Both the position numbers and the translations under genes were made by a program. Shown here one piece after another: positions 50,637-61,332 of a stretch of DNA of 64,000 nucleotides. The notes beneath the pieces are model-generated. The model did not search any database and was not told the DNA's origin. It saw only the letters and a list, made by a program, of their open reading frames with translations. Position 1 is the stretch's first letter, and each line of letters begins with the position of its first letter. The stretch lies in contig NZ_CP034073.1 in NCBI RefSeq assembly GCF_003855155.1, positions 3,410,001 to 3,474,000 of the forward strand, in the 5' to 3' direction. The DNA comes from Shewanella psychromarinicola (GTDB lineage: Bacteria > Pseudomonadota > Gammaproteobacteria > Enterobacterales > Shewanellaceae).

Positions 50637-53215
50637 TGACTACAGCGAAAGATAGTGCCAGTGTTAATAAAGCGTCTGCCGGTGCGAGTAGAAGCAAAGC
50701 CAACAGCAAGGCCAGCAGTAAGGCCAAAGCTGACGCTGAGACCTTATCTACTAAATTATCTAACGCCGCTGACATAACGGCCAGCTCACACGCCGAGCCT
50801 TGTGAACCTTGCGACAGTTTATCGGCATCGTTAGCCAGACATATTCGCTATGGGTTATGCCGAGATGAGCATGAAAAACATGAACTCTTTAATGCCGTGG
50901 CGCACAGCGTTAAAGAGCAAATGCTCGATAGCTGGCGTCAAACGCGGATAAAAGACAATCAATATCAACAAAAACAAGTGGCTTACTTATCGCTTGAGTT
51001 TTTGATGGGTCGAGCCTTAGGTAATGCATTATTGAGTTTAGACATTACCGCTGATGCACAGCAAGTACTGTCCGATTATGCCACCAACTTAGAAGATCTT
51101 GAACAAGTTGAGCAAGATGCAGGATTAGGCAATGGCGGACTTGGACGACTAGCAGCTTGCTTTTTAGACAGCTGTGCCAGTTTAGACTTACCGGTGACCG
51201 GTTATGGTATTCGTTACCAATACGGTATGTTTGCGCAAAAAATTGTCGACGGCTATCAAGTTGAACGTCCAGATCGTTGGTTACGTCATGGTAATCCATG
51301 GGAAGTTCGGATCGCCAACCGTATCGTTAGCGTGCCGTTTTTTGGTCATACCGAAACCTATCTTGATAAGCGGGGACATCGACACCATGTTTGGGCCGAG
51401 ACCCAAAATGTATTAGCCGTCCCTTATGACATGCCGATCCCAGGGTTTAAAAATGGTCGAATTAACACGTTGAGATTATGGAAAGCCGAAGCCAATGATG
51501 AGTTTGACTTAGATGAGTTTAACGAAGGCGATTACGCCGAAGCGGTAGCGACCAAAAATTTGGCTGAACAAATTACTATGGTGTTGTACCCCAATGATGC
51601 GAGTGTTAATGGCAAAGAATTACGGTTGAGGCAACAATACTTTTTATCGTCAGCCAGTTTGCAAGATTTACTGGCTCGTTACGTTAGTCAATTTGGTGAG
51701 GATTTCAGCCAGTTTAATGAGCATAACGTGTTACAGCTTAACGATACTCACCCGAGCATTGCGGTCCCTGAGTTAATGCGGCTTTTGCTTGATCAATATG
51801 GCTTGAGTTGGGACGCAGCATGGGCTATCACCAGCCAATCGATGGCGTATACTAATCATACTTTACTGCCCGAAGCATTAGAGCGTTGGTCAGTGCCAAT
51901 GATGAAAAATATGTTGCCACGGATTGTTGAAATAATCTTCGAAATTAATGCGCGCTATTTAGAACAAGTCGCCCACCATTGGCCGGGAGATATTCAAAAG
52001 CTGGCCAATATGTCGATTATTGAAGAAGGCCCAGAGCAGCATATTCGTATGGCCTATTTAGCGATTGTCGCCTGTTTTTCGGTTAATGGGGTGGCGGGTT
52101 TGCATACACAATTACTCAAAGAGGGGCTGTTTAAGGATTTTTACCAATTGTGGCCTCATAAATTTAATAACAAAACCAATGGTGTTACTCCTAGGCGTTG
52201 GCTTGCGTATTGTAATCCTAAATTATCCTCATTAATTTGCCGTCGTTTAGGCGATGAATGGATCAACGATTTATCTCGTCTGACGGCACTTAATGCTTTT
52301 ACCAGTGATAAGGCGTTTGTTAAAGAGTGGGCGCAAATAAAGTTCGAAAATAAACAAGCATTAACGGCATTCGTTAAACAACAATGCGGTGTCGAATTTG
52401 ACCCACTGATGATGTTTGATGTGCAAGTTAAGCGTATCCATGAGTACAAACGCCAGCTACTGAATATTTTACATGTTATCCATTTATACCGCCGTATCCT
52501 CAATGGGGACACACAAGATATGGTGCCTCGTTGTGTGTTGATTGGTGGTAAGGCGGCGCCAGGTTATGCCATGGCAAAACAAATCATTAAGTTGGCCAAT
52601 AATGTTGCCCATATGGTTAACTCCGATCCTCTGGTGTCGCCATTGTTACGGATGGCTTTCTTACCCAACTACAATGTTAGTGCCATGGAAAAAATATGTC
52701 CGGGTACCGATTTATCTGAGCAAATATCGACTGCGGGTAAAGAAGCCTCAGGCACTGGCAACATGAAGTTTATGATGAATGGCGCCTTAACTATTGGCAC
52801 GTTAGATGGCGCCAATATTGAGATGCTCGAAGAAGTCGGCTATGAGAATTTCTTCCTATTCGGCTTAGATGCTAAGCAAGTGACACAAGCTCGAATTGAT
52901 TATCAACCTCAACATATTATCGAACATTCAAAAGCCCTTAACCGAGTGATGAGCATGCTAAAAAGTGGTCATTTTAATTTGGTCGAACCCGGTATTTTCG
53001 ATGACATTATTGCCTCGGTTCTTGACTCCAATGATCAATGGATGACCGCCGCTGATTTTGACAGCTATTGCTTGGCACAAGAGCAGGTGGCAAAGACCTA
53101 TCTTGATCAAGATAGTTGGCAAAAAATCAGTATCCGAAATACCGCTGCTAGCGGACGTTTCTCAAGCGACAACACAATAGCGGGCTACCGCGATGAAATC
53201 TGGATGAAAAAGTAA
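50636..53215 (+). CDS. glgP: Glycogen phosphorylase
   Basis: Releases glucose-1-phosphate from glycogen ends. 859 residues from the ATG at 50636. The first 55 or so residues are a Ser/Ala/Lys-rich, probably disordered extension (ASAGASRSKANSKASSKAKA) absent from short homologues. The catalytic core starts near 65. Conserved active-site segments GNGGLGRLAACFLDS (near 165) and KRIHEYKRQLLN (near 601) are present, and the PLP lysine is K711 in GTGNMKFMMNGAL. Fourth enzyme gene of the operon, coupled through the micro-ORFs to glgX. Confidence 0.95.
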   Translation: MTTAKDSASVNKASAGASRSKANSKASSKAKADAETLSTKLSNAADITASSHAEPCEPCDSLSASLARHIRYGLCRDEHEKHELFNAVAHSVKEQMLDSWRQTRIKDNQYQQKQVAYLSLEFLMGRALGNALLSLDITADAQQVLSDYATNLEDLEQVEQDAGLGNGGLGRLAACFLDSCASLDLPVTGYGIRYQYGMFAQKIVDGYQVERPDRWLRHGNPWEVRIANRIVSVPFFGHTETYLDKRGHRHHVWAETQNVLAVPYDMPIPGFKNGRINTLRLWKAEANDEFDLDEFNEGDYAEAVATKNLAEQITMVLYPNDASVNGKELRLRQQYFLSSASLQDLLARYVSQFGEDFSQFNEHNVLQLNDTHPSIAVPELMRLLLDQYGLSWDAAWAITSQSMAYTNHTLLPEALERWSVPMMKNMLPRIVEIIFEINARYLEQVAHHWPGDIQKLANMSIIEEGPEQHIRMAYLAIVACFSVNGVAGLHTQLLKEGLFKDFYQLWPHKFNNKTNGVTPRRWLAYCNPKLSSLICRRLGDEWINDLSRLTALNAFTSDKAFVKEWAQIKFENKQALTAFVKQQCGVEFDPLMMFDVQVKRIHEYKRQLLNILHVIHLYRRILNGDTQDMVPRCVLIGGKAAPGYAMAKQIIKLANNVAHMVNSDPLVSPLLRMAFLPNYNVSAMEKICPGTDLSEQISTAGKEASGTGNMKFMMNGALTIGTLDGANIEMLEEVGYENFFLFGLDAKQVTQARIDYQPQHIIEHSKALNRVMSMLKSGHFNLVEPGIFDDIIASVLDSNDQWMTAADFDSYCLAQEQVAKTYLDQDSWQKISIRNTAASGRFSSDNTIAGYRDEIWMKK

Positions 53216-53310
53216 TACAAGGATGGCGGTGTAATGCCGAAAACAAGGTAGGTCGTTGATCAGTTAGTATTTGTTGATGGCTATGTTTGATAACCAAATG
53301 GAGTCTACTT

Positions 53311-54567
53311 ATGAGTAATGTTCGTTATATTAGTAATTTAACTCGTGATACCTATGCGCTTATCTTGGCGGGGGGGCGAGGTTCACGGTTGCATGAATTA
53401 ACCGACCGGCGCGCTAAACCGGCGTTATATTTTGGCGGTAATTATCGCATTATCGATTTCCCACTATCGAACTGTATCAACTCAGGAATACGTAGAGTAG
53501 GAGTGGTGACACAATATAAGTCACATTCATTAATTCGACATGTGACTCGTGGCTGGGGTCATTTTAAAAAGGAGCTCGGGGAGTCGGTTGAAATTTTACC
53601 GGCATCACAGCGAACATCAGGGAACTGGTATCAGGGTACTGCAGATGCTGTATTTCAAAATATCGACATTATTCGTCATGAAAAGCCTAAGTACGTGATG
53701 ATCCTATCGGGCGATCACATATACCGCATGGATTATGCAGGCTTGTTAGCCGCCCATGTTGAATCAGGTGCCGATATGACGGTGTGTTGTTTAGAAACCC
53801 CGATAGCTGAAGCCGCTGGTGCTTTTGGGGTGATGGAGGTCGATAGCACGAATAGGGTAATTGGGTTTGAAGAAAAGCCGGCTCATCCGAAACCGACGCA
53901 CAATGATCCGGAAAAGTGTTTAGCCTCGATGGGCAATTATGTGTTTAATACTCAGTTTTTGTTCGACCAATTGAAAAAAGATGCCAACAACGAAAAATCA
54001 GACCGTGATTTTGGTAAAGATATTATCCCTGCGATCATTGAAAAACACAATGTGTTTGCGTTCCCTTTTTCCAGTGCCGTCCCTGATGAGCCAGCTTATT
54101 GGCGCGATGTAGGAACCTTAGATTCATTTTTTCAAGCGAATATGGAATTATTGGCACCGACACCGCCATTGAATTTGTATGATGCTAAATGGCCTATTTG
54201 GACTTATCAGGAGCAACTTCCTCCGGCTAAATTTGTATTTGATGATAAAGATAGGCGCGGTATGGCGGTAGATTCTATCGTCGCTGGTGGCTGTATTATC
54301 TCGGGCGCGAAAGTGAAACGCTGTGTGTTATTTAACGAAGTGCGTGTATGTTCTTATTCGTTTGTGAAAGACTCTGTGCTATTGCCCGATGTGGTGGTAT
54401 TAAAGCATTGTAAAATCCAAAATGCCATTCTTGATAGAGGTTGTATTATCCCTGAAGGCATGGTGATTGGATATAATCACGATCATGACCGAGCGAGGGG
54501 CTTTAGGGTATCAGAAAAAGGTATTACCTTAGTGACACGTAAAATGTTGGGTTTACCTGTTGGTTAA
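53311..54567 (+). CDS. glgC: Glucose-1-phosphate adenylyltransferase
   Basis: Makes ADP-glucose from glucose-1-phosphate and ATP, the regulated first step of glycogen synthesis. 418 residues from the ATG at 53311 (GGAG upstream). The nucleotidyltransferase loop [19 protein letters not shown] lies at about 22-40, with the activator-site lysine region in it; the [14 protein letters not shown] motif ([10 protein letters not shown]) follows near 50, [10 protein letters not shown] near 137-146, and a left-handed helix domain ends the protein. Allosteric activation by fructose-1,6-bisphosphate is usual for enterobacterial-type GlgC, but not shown by sequence alone. Confidence 0.95.
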   Translation: MSNVRYISNLTRDTYALILAGGRGSRLHELTDRRAKPALYFGGNYRIIDFPLSNCINSGIRRVGVVTQYKSHSLIRHVTRGWGHFKKELGESVEILPASQRTSGNWYQGTADAVFQNIDIIRHEKPKYVMILSGDHIYRMDYAGLLAAHVESGADMTVCCLETPIAEAAGAFGVMEVDSTNRVIGFEEKPAHPKPTHNDPEKCLASMGNYVFNTQFLFDQLKKDANNEKSDRDFGKDIIPAIIEKHNVFAFPFSSAVPDEPAYWRDVGTLDSFFQANMELLAPTPPLNLYDAKWPIWTYQEQLPPAKFVFDDKDRRGMAVDSIVAGGCIISGAKVKRCVLFNEVRVCSYSFVKDSVLLPDVVVLKHCKIQNAILDRGCIIPEGMVIGYNHDHDRARGFRVSEKGITLVTRKMLGLPVG

Positions 54568-54582
54568 GAATAAGGATCGTTA

Positions 54583-56286
54583 ATGAGTTCAGTGAGTATA
54601 AAACGAGTACTGCTCGTGGCAGCAGAAAATGATGCACTGCACGGCGCCAAGGTTGGTGGCATGGCGGATGTTATCCGCGATTTACCGCCAGCGTTAGCAC
54701 AATGCAGCGTGATAGCCGATGTTGCTATGCCTAATTACGGCTTTTTAGCCCAACAATATCGTGCTGCATATTTGGCTGATATTGAGGTTGATTTTGCCGG
54801 TGAACGTCATTCCGTTACCGTGTATCGGTTGCCAAGACCGCAACACAAAGACGCCATAGTGACTGTGGACCAAGATAAGTTTGACGACTCAATAGCGCAA
54901 ATTTATCTATTTGATCATCCGCTGTTTAATCATCAAGGCCAAGTATACTGTAACGGTTCGGTCGACAGACCTTTTGCCGAAGATGCGACCAAATTTGCCC
55001 TGTTTTCCCTCTGTGTCGCCACCAGTTTAGTGCGGGAAATATTGCCGCGCATGGATGTATTACATCTGCACGACTGGCACAGCGCTATGGTGGCAATGCT
55101 TCGAGGTTGCGTGGTTGATTTTGCTGGATTGAAATCTTTGGCTTGCGTGTTTACCATCCACAATTTGGCTTTACAAGGGATCCGCCCCTTTAGTGGTGAT
55201 GAGTCGTCGTTTGGCCATTGGTTTCCACAATACATTGACAAATTAGACCCTATTGCCAAAGAAAGCTTATTCGATCCTCGCTACAGCAATTGTATTAATC
55301 CGATGCGAATGGGTATTGTGCTGAGCGATAAAGTGCATTTAGTGTCTCCCACTTATGCGCAAGAGGTGTTAAAGCCTTCAGATCATCACAAAGGTTTTTT
55401 CGGTGGCGAAGGATTGGAAAATGATCTAGCGACTAAAGATCAGCAAGGCAATTTAGTCGGGATTATTAATGGCTGCGTCTATGATGAGGCCATTTCTGCC
55501 TTTGATGCACATAAAGCCAGCTATAAAGATTTATTGCTCCAAGCTGAAAATACCGTTATTCAATGGCAAGCGAAAGCCATTAACCTCAGTGTTATCGACG
55601 CAATGGCATTAGCGCGTATTGGTCAGTATAAACATGCGCTGTTGAGCGACTCATTGGCGCTAAAACCGGCTCAGATTAAGGATGAGACAGAGCGGTTTTT
55701 ACTGACCTCTGTCGGCCGGTTAACGGAACAAAAAGTGTTGATTTTATTGCAGCCATTTAGCGATCCTCAAGGTCTTTCCTCAGCAAAAACGGTGTTGGAC
55801 GCGATATTGCTATCGCTTAAAAAGCTGCAACCGGATGGTGTCTTCCTGATGATAGGCAGCGGCGATTTGCATATCGCTAAAATGATGCAAGCAACTGCCG
55901 CGCGTTATGATAACTTTCTGTTTTTACATGGTTATGATGAAGCGTTAGCAGAACAGCTTTATCAATGTGGCAGTTTATTTTTAATGCCCAGTTCATTTGA
56001 ACCTTGCGGGATCAGTCAAATGCTCGCAATGCGGGTAGGACAACCTTGTTTAGTTCATGGTGTGGGTGGGCTTTACGATACGGTTGAAGATAATGTCAGT
56101 GGTTGGGTGTTTAATGGCGAAACGTTGGCCTCACAGGGTCAGGCCTTGGTTGAACGATTTAACCAAGTGGTCCAATTATTGGGTAGCGATACTTGGCAAC
56201 AGGTGAAGCACAATGCCGCCAAACAACGATTTACCTGGGATGAGGTCGCCAAGGAGTATATTGAAAAATTATATGTGACTAATTGA
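54583..56286 (+). CDS. glgA: Glycogen synthase
   Basis: Transfers glucose from ADP-glucose to the growing chain. GT5 enzyme of 567 residues, longer than the E. coli protein of 477. N-terminal ADP-glucose site KVGGMADVIRDLP near 23-35; C-terminal catalytic SSFEPCGISQMLAMRVG near 467-483 with the GT-B glutamate, then GVGGLYDTV. RBS AAGGAT precedes the ATG, 15 bases after glgC. Last gene of the operon. Confidence 0.94.
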   Translation: MSSVSIKRVLLVAAENDALHGAKVGGMADVIRDLPPALAQCSVIADVAMPNYGFLAQQYRAAYLADIEVDFAGERHSVTVYRLPRPQHKDAIVTVDQDKFDDSIAQIYLFDHPLFNHQGQVYCNGSVDRPFAEDATKFALFSLCVATSLVREILPRMDVLHLHDWHSAMVAMLRGCVVDFAGLKSLACVFTIHNLALQGIRPFSGDESSFGHWFPQYIDKLDPIAKESLFDPRYSNCINPMRMGIVLSDKVHLVSPTYAQEVLKPSDHHKGFFGGEGLENDLATKDQQGNLVGIINGCVYDEAISAFDAHKASYKDLLLQAENTVIQWQAKAINLSVIDAMALARIGQYKHALLSDSLALKPAQIKDETERFLLTSVGRLTEQKVLILLQPFSDPQGLSSAKTVLDAILLSLKKLQPDGVFLMIGSGDLHIAKMMQATAARYDNFLFLHGYDEALAEQLYQCGSLFLMPSSFEPCGISQMLAMRVGQPCLVHGVGGLYDTVEDNVSGWVFNGETLASQGQALVERFNQVVQLLGSDTWQQVKHNAAKQRFTWDEVAKEYIEKLYVTN

Positions 56287-56670
56287 AATGATTAGTCACC
56301 ATCTAGGCTAACGAACTGGGTAATGTTATACCTGCGAGCTAATAGCATTATCATCTTTAATGCTATCGGTTAGCATTATTATTGACCCTATTATTAGGAA
56401 CTATTATTAGCGTTATGTTGAGCGTTATTGTTAGCACTATGATGGTCGCTGTTATTGGTACTCATGTTATTTCTATCGATAGTAAAAACAGCAACATTAA
56501 GCCATGAAAAAAGCCAATCAAACTCGATTGGCTTTTTTGTATTTCATCGGCAACTTCAGGTTATGAATGACTGAACGCTTTATGTCGATAATCTTTGCGC
56601 TAAGTCATCATGACTATTTTAATACCGTTGTTGCCTTTAGAGATACAGTCCGATGTTACTGACTATGAGT
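56287..56670. other. Intergenic region after glgA
   Basis: Contains an irregular run of TTATTAG/GTTATT-type motifs (about 56340-56460), the glgA terminator, and nothing coding. The TTAGC-like motifs give several weak hairpins. Confidence 0.5.
56507..56538. terminator. Bidirectional terminator between glgA and the TonB receptor
   Basis: Thirteen-bp stem AAAAAAGCCAATC / GATTGGCTTTTTT around a six-base loop, with A-run on one side and T-run on the other. It can stop both convergent transcripts. Confidence 0.9.
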
Positions 56671-59064
56671 CTAGTAGGTGTAGCGTAGATCTAAGTAATA
56701 ATAACCACCATTAAACCCAAATGGGGTATTGGTGAGCGGGTATACAAATATCCCGTTAAAGTTATTGTCTTCAGGACGTTTTTCTGGATAAGTATCAAAC
56801 AGATTTTGGGCCCCTAAGGTGACAGCCAGATTATCCGTTGCTTGATAACGCGTGCTCAGATCGGTAGTCCATCTGGCATCATATTGCACTTCACTGGATG
56901 AATAACCCACAGTATAGTCACTGAAATAGCTGAAACGTAAATTGGTGCTGAAGTCATCATAATGATGAGTAAAGCCGATATTAGCGGTATTTTTTGGATT
57001 CGCTTCCGTCATGCGAATGACTTCAATACGATCAAATAACTGATCTTCTAAGCCATTGAGGATTGACGGTAACCTAATCGACTCAATTTCAGTTTCTTTA
57101 TAAGAGTAAGCAAGGTTTGCTTTCAAATCGCCATATTCGCCAAGATTAATACCTTGAGTGACAACTAAGTCAACGCCTTGGGTTTGAGTGTCGACAGCAT
57201 TCATAAAAAATCGCGCGGAGTCCGCATTGGTGCCCTCAAGGATAGAGGCAATTACCGCTGAACTTTCTTTGTCGATATCGCCAGATAAAATAATCCGGTC
57301 ATCGACATTGATTTGATAAGCATCCAAGGTCACAACAAAACCATTCTCGCTGGTGTAAACAATACCGGCACTGTAGGAATGTGATATTTCTGCTTTAAGA
57401 TCGGGAATGCCCAGCTCAGCTTTTACCGGCGATAACTGGTTAAAGGTGCCTGACTCTCTTGGGACAAACTCGCCAGTGATCGGATCTGGATCAAAGAAGG
57501 TTGATACATTGGTAAAATAAAGCTGTTGCACACTGGGTGCGCGGAAACCGGTGTCAGTGGTTAAACGTAACGCCAGATTATCGGTTAACTCATAACGACC
57601 GGATAATTTCCAACTGGTGTTGCTACCAAAATCGGCATAATCTTCATAGCGAACCGCTGCAGCCCAATAAAAATAATCACTGAGTTGGTTTTCAAGTTCA
57701 ATATACAGACCGAGATTGGTGCGACTCTCGTCAACTTCCGACTCTTTGGTAAAGCCACCAAATCCCTGACTGCCGCCAGACTTATCTTGGTAATCACCTT
57801 GAATATAGGATTCTTCTTGGCCAGCTTCAATTTGGTAACCACTTTCGCGCCATGTGACGCCCATGGCCACTAATAAGTCAGAGTCATTGACAAAGTCGTA
57901 ATAGTTGGAGGCATCTAGATTGAGGTTCAACTCACTGGTCGACAGGGTGCCAGCATCAAAGCTTGTTGGGCTATCAGGGCCAAGCGAAGCATTAATGGTG
58001 TTTTCAACATTGTATTCAAAGCTGTTACTGCCATAACCTGCAGAAGTATCGATTTCCCATTGACCCAGTTCAAACTCATAACCGGTCACTAAAGAATAAT
58101 CGATAATCTCTGGACTAATTTGCGGTAAAAATCCGTCTGGATAGACTTCGGTTACGTTACGTGAATCAAGCGCGCGACGATAAAAAGCGCCTGAAGTCGA
58201 ACTGCGCTTAGTGATCCCGCCAAAGGCATAAAGCTTACCTTGGGTATCCAATCCTTGTTGCGCATTAAAAAACAAGCCGTAGTTATCAACGTCACTGTCG
58301 CCGACGTGATGATTTTTTCGATCGAATGTCGCTTCACGTGGATCTGGACTGCCATCCGCTAGAGTAGGGTATTGCTGCCGTGGATCGAGACCAGCACGGT
58401 TAGTTGAATTTTTCTGATGCGCTTCTAAAGAGACGTTCACAAAGCCGTCATCACTGAAACTAAACCCTTGGTTAATCCCTAATCGAACTTGCTCACCATC
58501 ACCTTCATAGGTTTGGCCAACGTGGGCGGCAATACTGCCACCCTCGGCGCTGTCTTTAAGGACCACATTAATCACGCCAGCAATGGCATCTGAACCATAA
58601 AGCGCAGAAGCACCATCACGTAAAATTTCAATTCGCTTAATCGAGGTCATCGGAATGGCATTTAAGTCAACGTTTGATGCACCTTTACCTAACGTACCGC
58701 CTAAGTGAACCAATGCAGAACCATGGCGACGTTTGCCGTTAACCAAGACTAAGGTGTGATCGGGTGACATGCCGCGTAAGCTTGCTGGGCGAACCGCATC
58801 ACTGCCATCGGTAATGGACGAAAACGGAAAGCTATAACTTGGCGCCGCAAACTGTAATGCCTTAGCGGTTTCAGTAATACCAGTGGCTTCGAGTTGTTCT
58901 GAGGTAATGATATCGACGGGTGTTGCACTGTCAGTTGCTGTGCGTAATGCGATCCGAGAGCCAATCACCTGAATGCGCTCTAGGTTTTGACTTTCCTCTG
59001 CAGCGATGGCTGCTGGAGTTGAAATACTGGCAACAATGGCCAAAGAAACGAGACTTTTGTACAT
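56671..59064 (-). CDS. TonB-dependent outer-membrane receptor
   Basis: A 797-residue outer-membrane transporter. The ATG at 59064 (AGGATTGCTA upstream) gives a proper signal peptide (KSLVSLAIVASISTPAAIAA). A TonB-box-like ERIQVIGSRI follows, then the plug domain (about 40-165; SLRGMSPDHTLVLVNGKRRHG and the GASALYGSDAIAGVIN region), and a 22-strand barrel ending in an aromatic residue (DLRYTY) as needed for assembly. The substrate cannot be read off; proximity to glycogen and phosphohexomutase genes makes a sugar possible but weakly supported. Single gene. Confidence 0.9.
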   Translation of the reverse strand: MYKSLVSLAIVASISTPAAIAAEESQNLERIQVIGSRIALRTATDSATPVDIITSEQLEATGITETAKALQFAAPSYSFPFSSITDGSDAVRPASLRGMSPDHTLVLVNGKRRHGSALVHLGGTLGKGASNVDLNAIPMTSIKRIEILRDGASALYGSDAIAGVINVVLKDSAEGGSIAAHVGQTYEGDGEQVRLGINQGFSFSDDGFVNVSLEAHQKNSTNRAGLDPRQQYPTLADGSPDPREATFDRKNHHVGDSDVDNYGLFFNAQQGLDTQGKLYAFGGITKRSSTSGAFYRRALDSRNVTEVYPDGFLPQISPEIIDYSLVTGYEFELGQWEIDTSAGYGSNSFEYNVENTINASLGPDSPTSFDAGTLSTSELNLNLDASNYYDFVNDSDLLVAMGVTWRESGYQIEAGQEESYIQGDYQDKSGGSQGFGGFTKESEVDESRTNLGLYIELENQLSDYFYWAAAVRYEDYADFGSNTSWKLSGRYELTDNLALRLTTDTGFRAPSVQQLYFTNVSTFFDPDPITGEFVPRESGTFNQLSPVKAELGIPDLKAEISHSYSAGIVYTSENGFVVTLDAYQINVDDRIILSGDIDKESSAVIASILEGTNADSARFFMNAVDTQTQGVDLVVTQGINLGEYGDLKANLAYSYKETEIESIRLPSILNGLEDQLFDRIEVIRMTEANPKNTANIGFTHHYDDFSTNLRFSYFSDYTVGYSSSEVQYDARWTTDLSTRYQATDNLAVTLGAQNLFDTYPEKRPEDNNFNGIFVYPLTNTPFGFNGGYYYLDLRYTY

Positions 59065-59235
59065 TAGCAATCCTGTCATAACGTTATAATAAATTTTTGT
59101 AACATTATAGAACATTTTCGCAGACGTTTAGATGGCTTTAACATAGGGGGAGTTAGTCCAATCAGTCATATCTCATGACACTCTGGTCTAGTAAAATTGT
59201 TTAATAGATTCATCATGTTTACAATTCACCACAAA

Positions 59236-59268
59236 CAAAAACAAACGCCTGTCTATAGTAACAGGCGT
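59236..59268 (-). terminator. Terminator after the phosphohexomutase gene
   Basis: Stem ACGCCTGT / ACAGGCGT (59245-59252, 59261-59268) with eight-base loop, T-rich on the minus strand afterwards. It lies 46 bases after the stop. Confidence 0.8.
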
Positions 59269-59313
59269 ATAACAAACGAGTTGTTAATTGAGCTTAATAG
59301 TCTAATGAGTCAG

Positions 59314-61035
59314 TTAACTTGGCAAACTAGCTTGATGGGTTTTTATAAAGGCACTCATGGCTTTTTCAGCACGATCTTTTGCTGACGCCCAAGTGTCTGT
59401 TGGTGTCATTGTTTCCACCACTTCGTAATAACATTTAATTTTTGGTTCAGTGCCAGATGGCCGAACAATCACTCGTGCTCCTCCTTCTAAGGCATAAATC
59501 AATACATCGCTGCTGGGTAAATCAATGGTTTGTTGGCTGCCGTCGGCACTAGTACGCTGAAGACTTTTTAAATCATCGGTCGATACCACTGAATATTCAC
59601 CAATGTTTATCGGTGGGTGCTCACGCAAATACGCGCCAATATTGGGTGTATCCGCCTTAAGTGCAATACTGACTTGTGCATTAAGGTGAAATCCGTGTTG
59701 GCGATAAATCTGTTCTAGTTTGTCCCAGATGGTTTGGCCATTGATGGCTAGCTCAGCCGTTAGCTGTGCGAAGGCAACTAAAGCCGATAAGCCGTCTTTA
59801 TCCCAGACTAAATTACCTATGGTGTAGCCGAGCGCCTCTTCATAAGCGAATAAAAACTGCTTGTCAGCTTGGTGCATGGCAATACCGACGTTCATCAGCC
59901 ATTTAAAGCCTGTCAGCGTGGTATAGCTTTGGGTGCCAAATTCAACGGCGATTTTAGACAACAGACTTGATGACACAATAGTGGTGCCGGTGAGTTGTTG
60001 ATTTTTAGGTGCATGGTTGAGTAAATAATGGCCAAAGAGCACACCGACTTGATCGCCCGTCAGCATTTGGTATTGGCCAGGCTCAGTGCGAACGGCGACA
60101 GCAAAGCGATCGGCATCTGGGTCATTAGCGCAAGCGAGCACCGCATTGTGTTTCTTCGCTTCGGCAATCACTAAATCCATGGCGCCTTTTTCTTCTGGAT
60201 TAGGGAAATTGACCGTAGGGAAATCACCATCAGGTTCACGTTGAGCCGCTACCGAATACACTTGGGTAAACCCGGCATCGTTTAACACGGCTTCAGCCAT
60301 GTCGGCACCGACACCGTGCATTGCGGTGTAAGCCAAACTGACTTTATCTTGGCCATTTCGATGTTGCAGCTCTTTGGCATCAAAAATCCCTTGGCGATAA
60401 GCCTGGTAGAAATTGTCTTGCAACCAAGTAAGTGTTTGTTGTTTGATGGCATCCGCTAGCGCTAAAAACGGGATCGCTTGGGTTGCTGCGCGGGTAATTT
60501 GGGCGGCAATCCCTGTATCATGGGGTGGAATAATCTGCGCGCCATTTTCCCAATAGACTTTATAGCCATTGTACTGTGGCGGGTTATGGCTGGCTGTTAC
60601 GACAATGCCTGCTGCAGCATTAAAATGCTTTACCCCAAAGGCAACTAAAGGCGTGGCGGCAACCTTATGGGTTAAGCGCACTTTGATGCCCATGGCCGTT
60701 AATACACTGGCCGCATCATGGGCAAACGTTAACGAATCATGGCGACCGTCGTAACCTATCACCACACCGCGCTCGGCGGCATTACTTATCTGCTCGAGTA
60801 AATAAGCGCCAAGACCCGCCGTGGTTTGGCGAATAACCAAGCGATTCATGGCCATTGGGCCAACACCGACTTCACCGCGAAGCCCGGCAGTGCCAAAGGC
60901 TAAACGGCCGGCGAAGCGTGCCGTTAGCTCAGTTTCATTGCCCGCATCAATCAGCGTTTGCAGTTGTGAGCGAGTGTGAGGATCGGGATCGTTGTTAAGC
61001 CATTGGTTGATTTGATGTTGAAGATGGGTGTTCAT
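59314..61035 (-). CDS. Phosphoglucomutase / phosphomannomutase family protein
   Basis: Alpha-D-phosphohexomutase of 573 residues, of the long subfamily. The phosphoserine loop TASHNPPQYNGYK (about 143-155), metal-binding DPDADR near 306-311, sugar-binding FAYEEALGY near 396-404 and phosphate-binding RPSGTEPK near 537-544 are all visible. It probably interconverts glucose-1-P and glucose-6-P, supplying and draining the glycogen pathway. The ATG at 61035 has GAGG six bases upstream; the ATG at 61047 lacks an RBS. Separate unit from the glg operon and opposite in direction. Confidence 0.9.
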   Translation of the reverse strand: MNTHLQHQINQWLNNDPDPHTRSQLQTLIDAGNETELTARFAGRLAFGTAGLRGEVGVGPMAMNRLVIRQTTAGLGAYLLEQISNAAERGVVIGYDGRHDSLTFAHDAASVLTAMGIKVRLTHKVAATPLVAFGVKHFNAAAGIVVTASHNPPQYNGYKVYWENGAQIIPPHDTGIAAQITRAATQAIPFLALADAIKQQTLTWLQDNFYQAYRQGIFDAKELQHRNGQDKVSLAYTAMHGVGADMAEAVLNDAGFTQVYSVAAQREPDGDFPTVNFPNPEEKGAMDLVIAEAKKHNAVLACANDPDADRFAVAVRTEPGQYQMLTGDQVGVLFGHYLLNHAPKNQQLTGTTIVSSSLLSKIAVEFGTQSYTTLTGFKWLMNVGIAMHQADKQFLFAYEEALGYTIGNLVWDKDGLSALVAFAQLTAELAINGQTIWDKLEQIYRQHGFHLNAQVSIALKADTPNIGAYLREHPPINIGEYSVVSTDDLKSLQRTSADGSQQTIDLPSSDVLIYALEGGARVIVRPSGTEPKIKCYYEVVETMTPTDTWASAKDRAEKAMSAFIKTHQASLPS

Positions 61036-61332
61036 GAGTAACCTCATTGATAATCATTTGCAATAACAGTAGGAAAATACTGCTGCAAGGACAAGTGATT
61101 TCGTCGCTAAATGGATAAAAATAACAAGTTGTATTCATGACTTATACGCTTAGTCTACATGCCTAGTGAGTATTATGCTTTTGTAAACAGAGCGTTGTAG
61201 CACAATACCATCGACCTGATCGCGGGCTGACAACATAGATTATAGATCAATGATGAGTGTTACTAACAAAACAAGGCGTGTGAACACAAGCGGTAATCCA
61301 CAAGCCATGTTTTAATCTTAGGTTATGCAAGC

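Larger units (their letters stand above)
50211..50650 (+). repeat. Tandem duplication of the glgX-glgP junction (four units)
   Basis: Units begin at 50211, 50318, 50425 and 50538, with lengths 107, 107, 113 and 113. Each contains the end of glgX (EPVVDA...RSN, stop), an AGGAGCAATTG ribosome binding site, and the first codons of glgP (MTTAKDS). The two longer units share a six-base insertion (TTTGAA), and units 3 and 4 share CCAGACAGCACG where units 1-2 have CCAGTCAACRCG, so the array grew stepwise. Junction homology is AAGACAGTG in glgX versus AAGATAGTG in glgP. Confidence 0.95.

Noticed and set aside
50211..50650. Tandem repeat considered as CRISPR or REP element
   Set aside because: Units are contiguous without spacers and consist of glgX/glgP coding sequence.
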